Shown here one piece after another: positions 10,740 through 22,211 of a stretch of 64,000 bases of DNA. The position numbers and the translations under genes were made by a program. The first letter of the stretch is position 1, and every line of letters starts with the position of its first letter. The notes below the pieces were generated by a model. It saw nothing but the letters and a program-made list of their open reading frames with translations, was not told where the DNA came from and searched no databases. This stretch comes from Gordius sp. MW1 (taxonomy: Eukaryota > Nematomorpha > Gordioida > Gordea > Gordiidae), in the NCBI GenBank assembly GCA_964036665.1, contig OZ038533.1:15223075-15287074 (forward strand), written 5' to 3'.

Positions 10740-11797
10740 GCAGAAACTTTTACAAATATGATAAATGATAAAAGATTAATATTATATAAAATGAGGAACA
10801 TCATAATAATCGCTTAGTTATCTACTTCTTGCGGCGGTCTGGTGGTTTCACGAGAAATAAATGTTTAAACAAGTTTTTTTATACCAATTTTCACAATCAT
10901 ATTCGGAAATTTTACAAAGCATTTTGTCAAAAATTAAATTAAAAAAATTTATTATGTATATTATTTTTCTAGGGTTTTATAAGTGTCTTAAAGACTTTTA
11001 TATCTAAACTATAATATTTTAACTTATTTAATTTAGTTATCAATCAAAAAAATTTTGCCGATTCCCCCCCCCCCCCTTATTTACGCAATTGCATAACTCA
11101 AGTAATTTAATTAAAAATACCTAAATTTCAAATTAAAAAAAATGACTTTGTTTCTATCTTTGTATTGATATAATTTAATGTAACATGGTCTAAGCAGTTT
11201 CTGGCAGCCCAAGTGTCTTAATTAAGGTTTTAAAGGATAACATTAATACATAAATCTGCCAAATCAATTTCCCACTTTAAAATTAATTAATATTTATAAA
11301 TAATTGAAGTGTTAAACCAATAATGAAAACTGTAGTAATCTTAAATAGGCAAACATCGAGCAGACAAATTGTCCAAAATTAATTTAAAAGCCTTAAATAT
11401 ATTTTTTTAATTTATATATTTTTAACAAACTTACATAATTTGGCAAATCAAGGTAATTTTTTATTAAGACAAACTTCCGGTAGTTTATGTAGAAAACATC
11501 ATTTTATTAAACTCTATGGTTTGTAGAATATAAAATTACTATTTATCAAGTTTCATAATAAATCCATTTTTTTAAATATATTTGTGTTTTTAAAATAATA
11601 TTATCTCCTTTTGCCGCAACTAAAAAATAAACTCCTGGAGTTTTCATTGGCAAGATCTCATTGTAAGTTAATATATTTTATATATTTCATTTTATCATTT
11701 TTAAAAATGCAAAATAGATTTTTATATATTGCGGGATATTATTATTTTCTAATATTTATTATAAATCTTTTACCTTCATATTTAGCTTAAAGAAAAA
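10740..11797. other. AT-rich DNA upstream of the GPCR relic
   Basis: No open frame, repeat match or RNA gene recognised. A C run lies at about 11065-11076. It could hold a former promoter but I see no clear element. Confidence 0.4.
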
Positions 11798-13286
11798 ATG
11801 GAGAAAGAAAATTGTGTGTTATGGAGCCCGGAAATTACTTAGACTTATGTTTTGCCAACGATAATAGCGGCTGGAATTGTAGGAAACGTAATATACGTCT
11901 ATTGCTTATACCAATCAAGGCTAAGTGAAATATCTAAACGTCTAAATAAATCATCACGACGAAAGAGGACAACAATCGTGAGTGACAAAAATGCAATCCG
12001 ACAATCAATTTCTCATCAAAAACCATTTGAGTATTCCGTTCGTAACGTTTGGTTCTACATTCGAATTTTAACTATCTCTGATTTTATGGTAAGTTTTAGT
12101 TTGATATTATTCCCTACTCTTTACATGTCATGCTGGCGTCTATGTCGGCAATCATATTGGTTTGTTTGGTATAGCATAAAGGTTGGATTGCCGATGATGG
12201 ATATTTTTACTCATTATAGTAATTTTATCAGAATAATAATTGCATTGGATCGATTGTGGGCCATGGTAAAGCCCTTAACTTATCAACAAAACATTAAAAC
12301 ATCCACTATAAAAATAATTTCATTAGTGACTTTTGTGATATGTGTGGCTGTAACTATTCCATATAGCTGGGGATATTTAGTCATACCAGTAATGACGGTT
12401 GGTGATCTGAACGAAAAAAATACAAACGCAAGTAAAACCGATTCTAAAGGATGTATCCATGACAATTATAATAGTTTTACAAAATGTGAGTGTAATGGTG
12501 CCAGTATTTAGAGAAGCAATCATTCCTTTACCTTTATTTTCATATAATAAAGAATTATCTGATACAGTGGATCTTATATTGCCATTGAAAATTCTCAAGC
12601 AAAGCTACACCCATTCCAGAAACTCATTCGCAAATCATTGGTTTCCATCTTATAGAAAATGGGCAAACTTTTGCATGACAATTATACCTTTAATCATAAC
12701 GTTTGTATCAAATTCCATCATAATTTATTTTTGTGCTAATGTATTAAAAATGCCTGCGATAAGGACTTTGAGCATTAGAGCGTTTGGCTTCAACAAAAGT
12801 AAACAAAACCTTTTGAAATCTAAATCAGAATGCTTAGCTAACCCTCAATTTAAAGTAACCATACCATCCACGTCAACTGCACCAACTGATAATTTAATAG
12901 AGAGTGTTTCAAACAGATTAAAAATCTACAAACCATTGTCCACTTCAGAGAGAGGAATTCCAGCTAACACAAACAATATTACCTTGATTATGTATAATGC
13001 ATCTAAACAAAAAATAGAGTATGAAAAAAATAGGCGAAATATAAACGTAACAAAATGGATGATAACTTTAAATTTTTACCTCATATTGAACACATTACCA
13101 ATGACAATCTACATGTTCCTGTTTGAACAATAGTTAGCCGACTTTACAAGCAAGGATGAATTGTGGTTTCAAAATGTAGCCTTTTTGTCTAAATATGGAA
13201 TTAATATATTGAGTATCTACATTACTCTTTTTTTTGATCCGTTAGTCAAAAAAATAATACTCAAGACTTTCCATAAATATTTTTAA
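11798..13286 (+). pseudogene. Broken class A (rhodopsin-like) GPCR
   Basis: A seven-helix receptor can be followed through two frames. From ATG 11798: MEKENCVLWSPEIT, a TAG at 11840-11842, then TM1 (AAGIVGNVIYVY), TM2 with its Asp (LTISDFMVSF), TM3 ending ALDRLWAM (a DRY variant) and TM4. That frame stops at 12509-12511. The frame from 12459 carries TM5 (CMTIIPLIITFVSNSIIIYF), a long third intracellular loop and TM6 (LNTLPMTIYMF). A second in-frame TAG (13131-13133) is followed by TM7 (INILSIYITLFFDPLVKK, an NPxxY variant) and a stop at 13284-13286. One frameshift in extracellular loop 2 and two nonsense codons indicate a single-exon receptor gene that has decayed. It most resembles peptide-receptor-like invertebrate GPCRs; the ligand cannot be inferred. 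Confidence 0.75.
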
Positions 13287-13894
13287 ATCCCTCACAAATC
13301 ACAGTGTTATTATGCACCAAAAATATAAATATATTTAATGTTATCATCTAAGTATTTGAAATGTAATTTTAAACGTGTCTTTAACAAATTTGTTGACATC
13401 TTAAATAGTAAATTTATTGTATGAATTTATTTTTAAATGGTATATTCTAATAATTTAAGTATATTTTACATAAAATATATGTTAGTTTTGCGTTACTATC
13501 TGTTGTGAACTATGCCCTCGTTATATATATAAATTATTAAGTAAATTTGTAACTTGTTTTCTATGACCTTAAAACAAGTATACTTTTGAGCTGACTACTA
13601 ATTTTCATTAAACATATCTATTCTAAGTAAAGATTAATTAACATATTTAGTTCTTTAGCTTGTTATCATTATTTCAAAATCTAACGGTATAACTAAGTGA
13701 ATTATAAATCAACAATAATGCATCTAGTAATAATTCCATTCCTTAATAAATTAATTTATCTAGTAAAAACGTTGTTATAGCAATTTTTAATTTTAAAATT
13801 GGTCTCCCAAAGTTTGCAATAAAATAAAATTTCTTGCTTATAATATTTATTGGAAAAAATTAAAGGTACACAGCAAAGAATATTTTTTATATTA
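13287..13894. other. AT-rich spacer
   Basis: No gene, repeat or RNA signal that I can support. Confidence 0.4.
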
Positions 13895-14165
13895 ATCTAT
13901 GGCGGACATGATTAACGAAAATCGGCTAAGGTGGTATGGACATATACTAAGAAGGGACACGGATGACGTAAATCGAAAAGTACTGGACATGGAGGTACCG
14001 GGGAAGAGAGGAAGAGGACGACCCCGTGTCACGTGGAAAAGGCAAGTCGATAAAGTTATGAAAACTAAAGAGATAAGTTAAAACATGGCACTCACGCGGT
14101 CAAGATGGAAGAAGCTTATCAAAACAAACCCCACAAATCTGGGACCCAATAACTGATAAAGAAGA
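13895..14165 (+). pseudogene. LINE 3' fragment
   Basis: Encodes MADMINENRLRWYGHILRR followed by a GKRGRGRPRVTWK tail, the C-terminus of the RTE-like reverse transcriptase, then the 3' untranslated end GGACCCAATAACTGATAAAG and a GAAGAGGAG tail. It is truncated at its 5' side. It faces the 3' end of the minus-strand LINE at 14320, so two LINE tails converge within 160 bp. Confidence 0.8.
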
Positions 14166-14319
14166 GGAGAATCTTTTAAAGTCCAAACCCACCATAAATT
14201 ATAGATGTCCTTATGCGGGTGGGTATAGGTTATGTTACAAATTTACAAATCTTTATCCTTAAATGCTTGACAAATAATATGTGAGCGATAAACTCCAATA
14301 CATATAAAGAGCTTCTTTT

Positions 14320-17300
14320 TCTTTATCAAATATTTAGTCCCACAGTCAGGGGGTTTGTTTTGTTAGTTACTTCCATCTAGACTGGGTAATTGCCATGTCT
14401 TGATTAATCTCTTTTGTTTTCGTAACTTTGTCTACTTGCTCTTTCTACATCCGTTTAATCAGATCAGTTTTTTCAAACATACGGTCATGTTTGGCCACTA
14501 AATTTGCAAAAATCGAAACTCGATGTCATTTCATAAAGCTATTCAAAATTCTACACATACGAGGTCGTCCTCTTCCTCTCTTCCCCGGTGCCGCCATGTA
14601 CAGTACTTTTCGATTTAATTCATTCGTCTCCCTTTTTAGAATATGCCCATACCACTTAGCCGATTTTCGTTATTCATGTCCGCCATTGGTTGAATACTCA
14701 GTGAGGAGAAAGTCATTCATCATATGGTCGAGCTTAGTATACTTTAAGCTCCACCGTGTGGCTTGTAATAGCTTTTCTTCCGCGATGTTCAATGATAATG
14801 TTTCACTTCCATAGAGTAACACCGGTCTTACGATGGATTTGTAAGCTTTGCTCTTCAACCATCTTGGCATTTTCTTGTCGCACATTACACCGGATATACT
14901 TCGCCATTTGAGCCATTCTTTTTGGATCCGGGCATTGACATCCGTTGCGCAACCTCCCTCTTGATGTAGCATCGAGCAGAGGTATGTAAATCTGTCTACT
15001 TTTGGGTACTTTTGAAGGCCATCCAGCGATGGGGTGCCTGTAATGTTCATTTTCTTGTATACCGTTTTATCGTTGACCTTTAAACCATATCCAGCAAAGA
15101 GCTTTGACCACTTTACGGCTTCTTCGAATACTTTCTCCCTTGTTTCCTCGCATAGTACTATATCATCGCATCGGCATATAGCATACACCATGGCGATGAC
15201 TTTTGAATGTCCCTCGTTATCGTGTCTATAATTATATTAAATAAAAAGGGACTTAAAGCAGATCCTATGTAATCTAATTTTAACCCGAAAAGGTTTAGAG
15301 TCTCCAACTGTCGTCCTAACGCAAGAGTTTGAGGCTTCATAAATATTTTTCATAAGCCGTATATATGCGTTAGGGATATTTTGTTTCCTTAGGCACCACC
15401 ACATTAAATCGCGGGGGATCGTGTCATAAGCTTTCTCCAAGTCGATAAAAACCATATGTAGGACTTTTTTCTTTTCACCATACTTAGCCATCATTTGTCT
15501 TAGTGCGAAGATTGGGTCGATTGTGGATTTGCCGGCCACAAATACGAATTGATTAGCCGATATTTCCACCTCGTTTCTCAGCCTTGTTACTAAGATCCTT
15601 TCCATAAACTTCAAGAAGTGGCAAGTTAGCTTGATACCTCTGTAATTGCCACAGTCCTGAGGGTCTCATTTGCCTTTAAATAAAGGTATAATCGTGCTTG
15701 CTCTACATTAATTAGGAATTCGCTCTTCTAAATATCTTGTTAGGGAGGTTCGTCATGGTGTGACTCCTTCTTCACGACATCCGAGCAATGCTTCCTTAGG
15801 TATTCCATCTGGGCCATTTGCTTTTCCTTTTTGCATCTTGTTCATTTGTGTCCTTTTGAAAGAGTTCGACTATGATTATATTTGACTCAATTTTGGGAAA
15901 GGAACCTTGTCATTTGCAATATTCATATTCATAAGTTTCTTAGAATATCCTTTCCACCTTTCCATCACTTCTTTCGGCTTGAATAAGGTTTGACCCTTCT
16001 CGTTTATGACTATTTTAAGAACTCCGACATCGCGACTTTTCTTCTCCCTTATCTTGGCCAATTTGTACATAAGCATATCGCCCCCTTTATGATCCAGTTT
16101 GTTTGCCATATTGGTGTACGCGGCATTCTTCGCTTTTGCAACGGCCTTTTTTTGCGGCCCTCTTTGCGTCCCTATATTCTTGATAATCCTCCGACTTTTT
16201 TGATATGCCACCCTCTATATAGATTTTTCTTTCTTTCAATGAGATCCCTAACCGATTATCCCACCACCATAGTTTCCTATTCATAGCTTTGCCTCCTTTG
16301 GTCTGTCACGAATCGCTGTTTTCTTTATGTCATTAGATAGCGTCTCCCAATCGTCGTCCACGTCCCTTCGCAACTTCCTTGCACCCAAGAGTGAGGAGGC
16401 TTTTTGATGGTATTCTTCGTTCGTCGACGTGTCCTTTAGCCTTTCGTATTGAATTCGAGGTTCATATACCTTTCTTCTTTCGGGAAATACTCTTGTCAAG
16501 ATCCATAACAAGAAGACGATGTTGCCTGGCGATTTCTTCTCCCGGTATTACTTTGCAATCCTTGATACTTCATTAGTCCTTTCGCCGTTCAAGCAAATAG
16601 TCAATTTGACTAAAATGCTTCCCACTTCTATGGGTCACATTGCGCTTTTGAAAATAGGTGTTAACGATCGCCATGTCATAAGCTTGGGATACTTGGAGAA
16701 GTTTTTCCCCTTCTTTGTCTTCAGACCATGCCCATGACATCCATGATTGCGTTCATACCCAAGGCGATCTTTCCCTACTTGAGCGTTGAAATCTGCCCCA
16801 ATAACACAGCTCTACAAATTTTGTGATTGTATCCCGCTATCCGACCAATAATTCTGATAGAGAATTTTGCGCTGAAAAATAATATGTTTTTAGTTTTTTC
16901 TACGATTACCAGTTTTTTAGATATACGAGGTTGAAAGTGCCAAAAGTGCCCTTTTTAAGCCTTTTTGAGGCTATATAGCCACGGCATTTTTAATATTTAG
17001 CGAAAAATAGTAATATATTCATGTAGATTAAAGTTTCATCTATAGGTGCATTCTTTTATTTTTTTATATCACCCTTACACTCAAATTTATCTGCGTTTGC
17101 GTAAACCCCTTCTCCTTATCAAATTCGTCCCATTATGTCTGGAAAAAGGAGTTCATTAGAGTTCATACTGAGTAAGCGATGTTTATTAACACATATACCT
17201 CTCCCTTTACCTACTCTCCTCTCTTTCTCCTTGGATAGATATGGGGGCGGGAGTGGAGGAGATGGAGAAAGGGAGAGAGAGATGTGTTAGTAAACAGCGC

Positions 17301-18070
17301 GTACTCAGTATGAACTCTAATGAACTCCTTTTTCCAGACATAATGGGACGAATTTTGATAAAGAGAAGGGGTTTACGCAAACGCGTTTAAATTTAAGTAT
17401 AAGGGCGATATAAAGAAAATAAAAGAATGCACCTATAGATGAAACTTTAATCTACATGAATATATTACTATTTTTCTCTAAATATTAAAAATGCCGCGGC
17501 AATATAGCCTCAAAAAGGCTTAAAAAGGGCACTTTTGGCAATTTCAACCTCGTATATCTAAAAATTGGTAATCGTAGAAAAAAACTAAAAATATATTATT
17601 TTTCAGCGCAAAAATCTCTATCAGAATTATTGGTCGGATTGCGGGATATTTTTTTTGAAGACCTGTGTAATTAGCCTCTCTTCCTGTCTTATTCCTTGTA
17701 TTTCCTTTTCCAATAAATCGAAGAATATGTCTTTCTCTGATTCCAAACACCCAATTTGGGGAGCATACGCGCACATAACGGTTAGGAGGCCCCCTTGTTC
17801 TGCAATCTTCACCTACATTAGCCTGTCGGAACAACGCTTGACTTCCACCACCTAACGATTCGCTTAGAACGATACCGACCCCGTTTCTACGATTTGATGA
17901 CCCACTGTAGAAAAGCTTGCATCCTTCTCCTAATTCCCAAGCTTTCGTTCCGTTCCACCTCGTCTCTTGTAGGCAGGCGTGTACCATTCTTTTAGCAATT
18001 GTGCGACCTTGATGCTCTTCCCCGTCAACGTTCCCACATTCGAGCACGTTATTCGCATTCTTTCAACAAC
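14320..18070 (-). pseudogene. RTE/BovB-like LINE, minus strand, split by a foldback element
   Basis: Reading leftwards: AP endonuclease at 18047-17649 (CLQETRWNGTKAW, SNRRNGVGIVLSESL), the 815-bp foldback insertion, then the endonuclease end near 16600-16560 (IDYLLERRKD, IARQHRLLVMD). A lysine-rich linker spans 16511-15876. RT spans 15614-15160 ([57 protein letters not shown]) and continues at 15191-14670. The YADD box near 15170 is broken by about 5 extra bases (GCCGAT-GCGAT-GAT), so the frame shifts exactly at the catalytic site. A segment of about 110 bp (roughly 14450-14563) interrupts the basic C-terminal tail. The 3' end shares GACTGTGGGACyAAATAyyTGATAAAG with the copies at 33.3 and 63.9 kb. 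Confidence 0.85.
16832..17646. mobile_element. 815-bp foldback (mariner-like MITE) inside the LINE
   Basis: Nearly the whole element is one inverted repeat with arms of about 390 bp and a short centre near 17239. The left end reads TCCCGCTATCCGACCAATAA and the right end is its complement with one change. TA flanks both sides (16830-16831, 17647-17648), matching TA target duplication by Tc1/mariner-type transposases. No coding frame. The transcript would fold into a very long hairpin. Confidence 0.8.
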
Positions 18071-18132
18071 TAATTTCCTTAACCGCCTTCGTTTTGAGTT
18101 GGGCAGTAACTTTAGTGTATTTTTCGGATACG

Positions 18133-18332
18133 GGTCAAAGTAGCAGAAAATATGACTTTTAGATAATTAATATATTAGAATTAAATCTCAAATTGGGAGG
18201 GAATTTCATGTGCATCTAACCCTAACCTAAAACGCTGCCCTAAAACACTAACCTTAACCCTAACCCTCCTGACCAATCTTGATCTTGATCAGTTCTGACC
18301 AATTTGGCTGCTTTTTTTCTGCTACTTTGACC
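18133..18332. mobile_element. 200-bp MITE with 18-bp inverted ends
   Basis: GGTCAAAGTAGCAGAAAA at 18133-18150 is exactly complementary to 18315-18332. The interior has TTAAATCTCAAATTGGGAGG, telomere-like CTAACCCTAACC and CCTAAAACACTAACC, shared with the MITE at 52739-52958, which has unrelated ends. No clear target duplication. Confidence 0.75.
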
Positions 18333-18339
18333 GGTTCTC

Positions 18340-19040
18340 TATTTTTCACATTACACGGGCGGGGTATGCAGTGCGCGTCGTTTGTGGAGGACGCCCTAGC
18401 CTTTTCTTGTAAAATCTTGTTTGAAATTGGAGTTGGTTTTTATAGCCGGTTTCCAACCTGACGCCAACCCTCCACTTTTTGCACACGGACTTGGGACCGT
18501 CGTAGGTAGTGTTAGTTAATAAACTTTAACACGTAATTATATAAATTTGAAATCATAAGATTTGTAATGTGTCATAATTGATACATATAATGAAATTCAA
18601 TATAATCATATGTTATAATGATCCCAAATAAGGTCTCGGATATGTCGCCCTACAGGTTCACTAAGTTTCGTGGATGTTTCTTTTACGTTTTTCATAGCTA
18701 AAGTTGATTTTAATCTTACAGGAGGTGACGCAACTTTAGAACCACTTTTCTCAAAAACTACTTAAGATAAAAACATTTTTTAAGTTAAATTTGAAAGATT
18801 GGATTGGGATAAAGCATCTGATACCATTGTATTATTTCTTCTTATTGATTCTTAAATTAGAATCGTTCTAAAATCGTAAAAATCGCAAATCCCATCTGCC
18901 ATTTTTTATTCAATATTTATATACACTCAACAATAAGGTTTTGTAATACAATTTACATTTTTAAAATCTGTAAAATTTTTCCAACATTTTGCTAGAAATT
19001 CTAAAATGAGTACTTTAAAAACTCTAAAATTTGCCTTAAA
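18340..19040. other. Spacer without recognised gene
   Basis: A GC-richer patch at 18350-18500, otherwise AT-rich. No supported feature. Confidence 0.4.
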
Positions 19041-19046
19041 TTTGAA

Positions 19047-19857
19047 GGTCACCTATAGGTTACACTGGGCAGACCTTATGTGCCTAGCGTAACCTGTTTA
19101 AATGCTTTGCAGTGTGATGTCCATAAAAGGCACCTTGGATTTATTCATTGAAAAATGGGTTGCACCATATCATTTAAACCAGCCCTTGGAAAATTTTTGT
19201 GTTTGGACTGATTGTCTTAAAACCGATTTCTACGCACACCATTGGATATTATTTTGCTGAGGTTTTGACATTTTTAGGAGACTAATTACCAGTTAAAAAA
19301 ATTGTAATATAAATTTCAAATTCGTTGATCGTTAATTTTAAACTGTGGATGTGTTTTTTTGCATATAAATAAGTTCTAAAACAAAATAATAAAACTTTCA
19401 TATTATTTAAGGGAGTAAAGACAGTCAAAATTCGATTTTCGATCTATTTTTTTTAAACGGCGAACTTATTGCTACAAACTTGAAAATGGGACCAACTTTT
19501 GTAAAGTCCCTACTAAAAATCATAGGGTAAATTCTATAAAATTATCATGAAATCAGAATAAATCATAGAAATGTAGTATCAATGGAACCAATTTTAACCG
19601 TATTTGGCATATTAGGAGGCACAATTTTATCTATAAATATCATGTATCGGCTATATTTCTTATTAAAATCTCAGAGAAAATCAAAAATATTGTTTTATAA
19701 TATTTTGGCTATTCTTGACTATTTTACCCCCACCCCCCCCCCCCCCCTCCTTATACTATCGATTTCGCAAGAAAAATAAGAAAAAAATTATTAATAAATT
19801 CATAGTTTTTTAATTAAATCATTTAAAAGGTTACGCTAGGCACATAAGCTTTGCCCA
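19047..19857. mobile_element. Inverted-repeat element related to the piggyBac ends
   Basis: 19047-19073 (GGTCACCTATAGGTTACACT...) matches the terminal repeat of the piggyBac relic at 56627. The next part, CTTATGTGCCTAGCGTAACC (19075-19094), is inverted at 19829-19849. The intervening 730 bp is AT-rich, with a C run at 19731-19748 and no transposase. Probably a non-autonomous relative. Confidence 0.6.
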
Positions 19858-20370
19858 ATAACTTTAAAGCAAATTTTACCGCTTTTAAATTACTCATATG
19901 ATTTGAAATTAATTACTATAATGAATGGTGGTAAAATTATACAAATACTAAAAATGTAAATTAAGTTGCAGAAACTTATCGTTGAGTGTACATAAATATT
20001 AAATAAAAAAACGAATAAAAAGCTAAGAAAATCAATTTAAAAACTTGGTATGACGCATAAAAAACTTTGCAATTTAAATATAAAACTTTGGAAATAATTG
20101 GAAATAAAATGAAATAAGTTTTGTTTCTATAAAAAATTTGACAGGCCTATTTTAAACATGGTTTTTAAAAAATATCAGGGTCAAAACTCTTAAGAAAAAA
20201 TACTTTGTTAGACATTGTATAATTTACCAAATTCAAAATGTTTATTATAAAAATTAAAATTTTTAGCAACTGTCCCAATGTCAAATTTATAAGTTTTATT
20301 CCGAAAAGAAGGGAGAAATGCGATTATGGATAGACCTAAAAGAATTAAAAATTTGATTGATTTAAAAAAC
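19858..20370. other. AT-rich spacer
   Basis: No gene or repeat identified. Confidence 0.4.
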
Positions 20371-22132
20371 GAGGGCCTTCGGCCCTCTGGGAAGGGGGAG
20401 AAGGGAAGGGAAGAGGGGAAGGGAAGGGGGGACGACTCATCTGTACTTCGTATAAATGTATCATATTTGCTATGAAATTTATGGGCGAGAAAGGTGGGAA
20501 GGGGCGAGAATGCCTATAGGGGGGTATTAAATGCCTAATGATTAATTAATTATTTATACAAATTTTCCATTATAGGCAAAATGTATTATAGGCAAGGGTT
20601 AGGGTTAGATTTAGTGTTTGCATCTAGTTGCGTTTGCGTATTACATTAGTTTTTATGGCCTTTATTGATTATGGGTCTAACAAACATTATATTATAAAAC
20701 AACACAATGTTAAGAATTTGCAGAATTGTTGGGAAAAATTTTTTGTTGAATTTTAACAATTTTTAATTAAAAAAATCAAAAATTTGGCCAATGGTCACTT
20801 TTTCTCCATTGGTCAGTACCATCCGATACTCTATAAGTCAATGATAGCCAAAAAAACGGAAAAAAAATTTTGATGCTCACTTTGGCCAATGGTCATTTTT
20901 TTCCATTGGTCAGCAGCCAGGACACGGTAAAAGTGGATATAAATTCATAAGAGTAAAAAAAACGAAAAAAAAATTTCGAATCACATTTTGGCCAATGGTC
21001 ATTTTTTTCCATTGGTCAGCAGCCAAGACACGGTAAAAGTGGATATAAATTCATAATAGTCAAAAAAAAACGAAAAAAAAGTTTTCGAATCACATTTTGG
21101 CCAATGGTCATTTTATTCCATTGGTCAGCAGCCAGCGGACGGCCAAAAAGTCATAATAGCAATGGTAGGAACAGGAACAATCATAATAGTCAAAAAAAAC
21201 GGAAAAAAAGTTTTCGATTCACATTTTGGCCAATGGTCATTTTTTCCATCGGTCAGAAGCCAGCGGACGGCCAAAAAGTCATAATAGCAATGGTAGTAAC
21301 AGGAACAATCATAATAGTCAAAAAAAACGAAAAAATAAACTCGGATTCACATTTTGGCCAATGGTCATTTTTTTCATCGGTCAGCAGCCAACGGACGGCC
21401 AAAAAGTCTTATTATCAATGATAGTAACAAGAACAATCATAAGAGTCAAAAAAAACTCCGGGATTCTAACCCAAAAACTAGTTAAATTGCATAGCAATTA
21501 AAAGTAAACAAGTTTTATTTATGTTTATTATATAACATTGGTCAGCAGCCAGCGGACGGCCAAAAAGTCATAATAGCAATGGTAGAAACAGGAACAATCA
21601 TAATAGTCAAAAAAAAACGAAAAAAATAAACTCGGATTCACATTTTGGCCAATGGTCATTTTTTTCATTGGTCAACAGCCAGCGGACGGCCAAAAAGTCT
21701 TATTATCAATGATAGTAACAAGAACAATCATAAGAGTCAAAAAAACTGGGATTCTAACCCCAAAACTAGTTAAATTGCATAGCAATTAAAAAGTAAACAA
21801 CTTTTATTTATGTTTATTATATAACTAGTAAATTGCATAGCATTAAAAGTAAACAACTTTTATCTATGTTTATTATATAATAGATAATTTAACAAATCTT
21901 ATATATAACACACCGAGGGAGATAGAGATGAGGGGTGGGGCACCTCTTATGCATTAATTTAAAAAATAACACAGCGAGGGAGATAGAGATGAAGGGTGGG
22001 GCACCTCTTTCTCATGCATTAATTTAAAAAAGCGATAACCTAATATACCCAATGCAAATAGATAGGGAGGGTAACGGACGGACAACGGACGGACAACAAA
22101 AAACGAGCCCATAAATTGCATAGCAATTAATA
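20371..22132 (+). mobile_element. Composite tandem-core repeat, copy 2
   Basis: Same parts as copy 1: GGGCCTTCGGCCC hairpin, G-rich block, unique part, tandem units at about 20785-21740, 3' inverted end. Its last 230 bp has a tandem duplication of a segment of about 60 bp (GAGGGAGATAGAGATG...GGGGCACCTC) that is absent from copy 1 but present in copy 3. Confidence 0.8.
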
Positions 22133-22211
22133 ATTCACCTCCAACCCTTCCGAAATTTAATACAACCCAGCATTATTAAAAAAAGATGCTGTTTTTAAAT
22201 ATAAATTTTAA

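Noticed and set aside
12486..12511. A 26-bp GTGAGT...TTTAG segment in the GPCR that looks like a tiny intron
   Set aside because: Removing it creates a stop codon (T plus AG) and does not reach the downstream receptor frame; 26 bp is also below credible intron size. A frameshift is simpler.
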